Below, piece by piece: positions 5,846 to 8,100 of a stretch of DNA of 8,100 bases. Position numbers and translations under genes: made by a program. This DNA comes from Chloroflexota bacterium (lineage in GTDB: Bacteria; Chloroflexota; Anaerolineae; B4-G1): contig JAAEPW010000526.1 of the NCBI GenBank assembly GCA_024232355.1, forward strand, positions 1 through 8,100. Reading direction: 5' to 3'. Position 1 is the first letter of the stretch. The number at the start of each line of letters is the position of its first letter. The notes beneath the pieces are model-generated. The model searched no databases. It was given only the letters and a program-made list of their open reading frames with translations, and had not been told where the DNA came from.

Positions 5846-7594
5846 CTAAAAACTGCTCACACAGGCACTGTGGCAGGCCGAGTGACAAGCGCTATGACAA
5901 TCGCAAGCACTATGACAGGCACTGTGACAATTCGAGTGAACGCAAGCGCTATGGCAGGCATCGTGGACACAGGCCGAATGACAGGCCGAGTGACAGGCCG
6001 AGTGACAAGCATCATAGCCAGCGTCCTCTCGCCCAAGCAACCCGTCCAGGATGCTGGTAGCCGAAGTCGCTACGTTCTCGGCCTTGCCAGCTAGATCCGA
6101 AGCCACCCCCTCCATCAACCCTGCCATCTGATCGGCAGCACCCGCCAGGGGCGACTCACGCAAGCTCTCCAACACCGAAGGTCCCGCCGGTGCAGATGGA
6201 CCCGCCGAAACGGCGACCGGCACGGGGTGATAGTTTCGCGACAAGATAATCCAGGAAAAGATGGGATCGTTTTGCCTCCACACGTGGGTTGGCTCCACGC
6301 GGCGGTACGTATCCCAGGCGTCGTCAGCCCTTTGTCTATACGTCTCCCGCGTGGCCTCGGCATCGGCGTTCCACATCTTGGCCTGCAGACGAGTGGACAA
6401 TATCTTGAGCACGCGGTCAACTGTCGTTGAAGGCAAAGTACCATCGTCAGCAATGCCATCTACCAGGGCCTGCTCATAGTCGGCCATTTCCAGACCAGGG
6501 TTGGTCACCTCGAATTGTAACGGCTTTTGGTTGAGCAAGGTCAGCACTCCTCGCTGTGTCAGGGCCATAATTACCAGGGTGAGCACTTTGGTCGTGTCTC
6601 CGATGTACATTGCAGCCTCAATGGCATCCAGATCGGGCACCAGCCCTGGCTGCTCGAAAGTTTCTAGCTCGATCTCTGGGGATTCGTACTCCTCAGGCGC
6701 GGCTTTGGGCGCGGCTCGACGAAACGCGAAAAAGATGATCAACCCGGCCAACCCCAATCCGCCCAGGCAGAAACTACATCCCGCACCCACCAGAGTCATA
6801 GGCGATGTTGTGACTCCCTCCGCCGGTTCCGGTTCGAGGGGAGCGACAAATTCAGTCTCAGGAAGTTCCACCGGGCCGCTAAAGTACCGGGCGGGGACAT
6901 AGAGTTTTGGGCGAAAGTGGTATTGAGGAGGCACGTTTGTCTTGGACACATAGACCGACAGCCAGTTCTTGCCCGAAACCTCGTCAGGAGTTGGGTAATA
7001 GACCCACCGATCAAAAGACGAGACTACCGAATTATCCACTTGGATATCGGTCTCATCTACGATCTCGTCAGTCACTTGTTCCGGTTGGGTGACGTCGGTC
7101 GGCAACTCGATGGGTAGAATAAAGGTGACGATTTGCTCACCAATCTCTAGACTCCACTCGATGGGTGACCACTCAAGCACGCGATAAGGCTCGCCACTCA
7201 CAGACGTCTCGTCCAACCCGTAGTCCACCTGGTAGTGAATGTTTACGATATAGTCCTCTCCAGCCTGGGTGTTAAACCCAAAATCAACACCGTAAAAGCC
7301 ATTCCCCTTGCTGTTCAAACTAATAGACAATTCCTGCCCTTGGTGCTCTATATGATAATCGAGCATCTGGTGACCGGAGTCAAATGGGCCCATCGTGGTG
7401 ATTCCACTCCGAGGCTCGGTCTCGTGAAAGGTGAGACGGTACTTGATATCCAGCGTACCGTCATTGAGCACTGTAACCTGTGCCTCGACCTGCGTGATAG
7501 TCGGTGGCCCAGCAGCCCCAGCGCTACCCGTCAGCCAGAAGCATAGGCCGACGATGGCTAACATCGCGCTTACCCAACGTATAACATTTTTCAT
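5846..7594 (-). CDS. DUF2207-like membrane protein with Cys-His-Ser-Ala repeat tail (putative radical SAM substrate)
   Basis: A 582-residue protein. Residues 1-27 are a signal peptide (basic start, hydrophobic core, 'GSAGA' cleavage site). Residues about 30-265 form a beta-rich extracytoplasmic domain resembling the DUF2207 N-terminal region. One transmembrane helix lies at about 266-291 and is followed by Arg-Arg, so the remainder should be cytosolic. A cytosolic domain (about 315-470), a Pro/Ala/Gly linker and an amphipathic helical stretch (about 475-520) lead to the tail. Residues 528-582 are nearly all repeats: nine HSAC units plus VHDAC, VHSNC and DC, with 13 Cys and 11 His, ending VSSF. 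Most Cys are four residues apart. Such a tail could be a target for radical SAM crosslinking or a metal-binding array; the adjacent rSAM/PqqD gene favours the first. The ATG at 7594, with GGTG before it, gives the best signal peptide; 7606 is the alternative. It is the first gene of the operon. Confidence 0.88.
   Translation of the reverse strand: MKNVIRWVSAMLAIVGLCFWLTGSAGAAGPPTITQVEAQVTVLNDGTLDIKYRLTFHETEPRSGITTMGPFDSGHQMLDYHIEHQGQELSISLNSKGNGFYGVDFGFNTQAGEDYIVNIHYQVDYGLDETSVSGEPYRVLEWSPIEWSLEIGEQIVTFILPIELPTDVTQPEQVTDEIVDETDIQVDNSVVSSFDRWVYYPTPDEVSGKNWLSVYVSKTNVPPQYHFRPKLYVPARYFSGPVELPETEFVAPLEPEPAEGVTTSPMTLVGAGCSFCLGGLGLAGLIIFFAFRRAAPKAAPEEYESPEIELETFEQPGLVPDLDAIEAAMYIGDTTKVLTLVIMALTQRGVLTLLNQKPLQFEVTNPGLEMADYEQALVDGIADDGTLPSTTVDRVLKILSTRLQAKMWNADAEATRETYRQRADDAWDTYRRVEPTHVWRQNDPIFSWIILSRNYHPVPVAVSAGPSAPAGPSVLESLRESPLAGAADQMAGLMEGVASDLAGKAENVATSATSILDGLLGREDAGYDACHSACHSACHSACVHDACHSACVHSNCHSACHSACDCHSACHSACHSACVSSF
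5849..6013 (-). repeat. 12-bp coding repeats for the HSAC tail
   Basis: The region encodes DAC-(HSAC)3-VHDAC-HSAC-VHSNC-(HSAC)2-DC-(HSAC)3-VSSF. The 12-bp units are imperfect: units 1-3 and 8 use TCG for Ser, while units 4-7 and 9 use AGC or AGT. His alternates CAC/CAT, Ala GCC/GCT and Cys TGT/TGC. The peptide is therefore far more uniform than the DNA. Confidence 0.9.
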
Positions 7595-7633
7595 TTTATT
7601 CACCATCAAACACTTTTTTGGGAAAGTCGAGTT

Positions 7634-7660
7634 GACAGACAAAATGGTCAGTCTGTCCAT
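7634..7660. promoter_or_regulatory. Putative TetR-type operator upstream of the operon
   Basis: ATGGTCAGTCTGTCCAT at 7644-7660 is palindromic apart from its centre and one mismatched pair (positions 5/13). An overlapping repeat, GACAGAC (7634-7640) with GTCTGTC (7651-7657), adds a second symmetric pair. The GACAGAC/GTCTGTC type of half-site is common in operators of TetR-family repressors. It covers the expected transcription start. No tetR gene lies in the window, so the regulator is unknown. Confidence 0.5.
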
Positions 7661-7661
7661 T

Positions 7662-7690
7662 ATGCTACCACAAGTTGGGACAAAATTCAA
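7662..7690 (-). promoter_or_regulatory. Putative promoter of the radical SAM operon (TTGAAT-17-TAGCAT)
   Basis: On the minus strand TTGAAT (7690-7685) and TAGCAT (7667-7662) are 17 bp apart, each with four of six consensus bases. The start would fall near 7655, inside the palindromic operator and about 60 nt before the ATG at 7594. Confidence 0.45.
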
Positions 7691-7712
7691 GTGGCTGCTT
7701 TTGCCACGGGTG

Positions 7713-7728
7713 CGACGATTGATCGTCG
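7713..7728. repeat. Inverted repeat CGACGAT-TG-ATCGTCG
   Basis: A perfect 7-bp inverted repeat with a 2-nt spacer, 4 nt beyond the stop of the transposase remnant. A second small hairpin, GTGGC (7691-7695) with GCCAC (7703-7707), follows. They may belong to the end of the former insertion sequence or end its transcription before the operon promoter. Confidence 0.4.
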
Positions 7729-7732
7729 GAAT

Positions 7733-7975
7733 TTAGGCCGCCAACGATGTCTGCTTGCGCCGATATTGTCTGGGTGGCGGGCGAAAGTCAGACCAAAAAT
7801 CGTCCCAACGGCCGCTCAAGATGGCAGCCCGGACATGGGCGACAGCCGTGGCACGCTCAGAGTTCCAACGCATATCCGGCTGGTTGATGCGAGCGTCAAC
7901 GACTTGTTTGACGCCGCTTTCGGCAGAACCACTACCAATTTGAAATCCTTGTTCGACATACAGCAATTCCCGTTA
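7733..7975 (-). pseudogene. C-terminal remnant of an IS transposase (ISKra4-like)
   Basis: The minus-strand frame encodes 'VEQGFQIGSGSAESGVKQVV', then 'DARINQPDMRWNSERATAV', 'RAAILSGRWDDFW' and a short basic end before TAA (7735-7733). The GSGxxE motif, followed by a basic helix, MRW and GRWDDFW, is the hallmark of the C-terminus of DDE transposases of the ISKra4 type and related families. Upstream, the frame meets a TAA just before 'REL', and no catalytic core is present. About 80 residues remain of a protein of several hundred, so it is inactive. The exact IS family is a judgement from memory of the motif. Confidence 0.65.
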
Positions 7976-7987
7976 TGGCTTTGGGGC

Positions 7988-8016
7988 TTGAAAACAACCA
8001 CAAATTAGACTATACT
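7988..8016 (+). promoter_or_regulatory. Promoter of the gene at the right edge (TTGAAA-17-TATACT)
   Basis: TTGAAA at 7988-7993 and TATACT at 8011-8016 are separated by 17 bp. The start site would be near 8023, giving a leader of about 50 nt before the ATG at 8074. It begins just outside the transposase remnant. Confidence 0.6.
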
Positions 8017-8073
8017 TTGGGCTAGATGAAGAGCATCGGTTCCACTGAGGGTACAAAGTAAGGAGAATTTGCA

Positions 8074-8100
8074 ATGGTGGCAGCACACGAGTTTCTGTCA
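8074..8100 (+). CDS. Start of a protein-coding gene, cut by the window end
   Basis: AAGGAG at 8060-8065 lies 8 nt before an ATG at 8074, and a good promoter lies upstream. The nine visible codons read MVAAHEFLS. Too little is present to identify the product. The start itself is well supported by the ribosome binding site and promoter. Confidence 0.6.

Noticed and set aside
5849..6013. Regularly repeated DNA that might be a CRISPR or other noncoding array
   Set aside because: The period is 12 bp with no spacers, and the units translate in frame to a coherent HSAC tail with synonymous variation, so it is coding.
5005..6060. A 351-codon + strand open frame antisense to the radical SAM gene and the repeat tail
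   Set aside because: It is the mirror of two genes with clear motifs. Its His/Arg-rich end is only the reverse reading of the HSAC repeats, and no family features are visible.
127..7974. A 14-base match (AACGGGAATTGCTG) between 127-140 and, inverted, 7961-7974, at the edges of two broken genes
   Set aside because: It is tempting as a shared IS breakpoint, but about one match of nearly this length is expected by chance in 8 kb and the flanks do not continue the similarity.

Overview
The window reads as a chromosomal accessory region of a moderate-GC, free-living bacterium. A PadR regulator, a CarD-family protein, a short pentapeptide-repeat protein, decayed gene fragments and a radical-SAM cassette with a Cys/His-repeat membrane protein would fit Chloroflexota (Anaerolineae-like). 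No gene here is a reliable taxonomic marker, so this is only an impression.

Left part (1-2157, mostly + strand): a decayed, frameshifted short-chain dehydrogenase fragment (- strand, about 148-275) lies next to a PadR-family repressor gene (374-952). The padR promoter contains two AT-rich palindromes, which suggests autorepression. After a probable terminator and an intergenic stretch holding a 12-bp inverted repeat come a CarD/CdnL-like gene (1320-1814) and a pentapeptide-repeat gene (1825-2157), closely spaced and probably co-transcribed.

Middle (2158-2694): no convincing conserved gene. The stretch switches from C-rich to G-rich on the + strand and carries short repeats in opposite orientation.

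Main system (7690 down to 2695, all - strand): a four-gene operon. Gene 1 (5846-7594) encodes a secreted-then-anchored DUF2207-like membrane protein. Its last 55 residues are almost pure Cys-His-Ser-Ala repeats, with 13 Cys and 11 His. Gene 2 (4393-5799) encodes a radical SAM/SPASM enzyme with an N-terminal PqqD-like recognition domain, the architecture of RiPP-maturing enzymes. Gene 3 (3204-4391) is a long coiled-coil protein and gene 4 (2695-3207) a small two-helix membrane protein with a winged-helix-like segment and a zinc ribbon. Genes 2-3 are separated by 1 nt and genes 3-4 overlap by ATGA, so they are probably translationally coupled. A sigma70-like promoter and a near-perfect 17-bp TetR-type palindrome precede gene 1. 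The working hypothesis is that the radical SAM enzyme modifies the cytosolic Cys/His tail of the membrane protein, with genes 3 and 4 as accessory or sensing partners.

Right end (7691-8100): a 5'-truncated transposase remnant (- strand), then a good promoter and ribosome binding site for a + strand gene that starts at 8074 and runs off the window.
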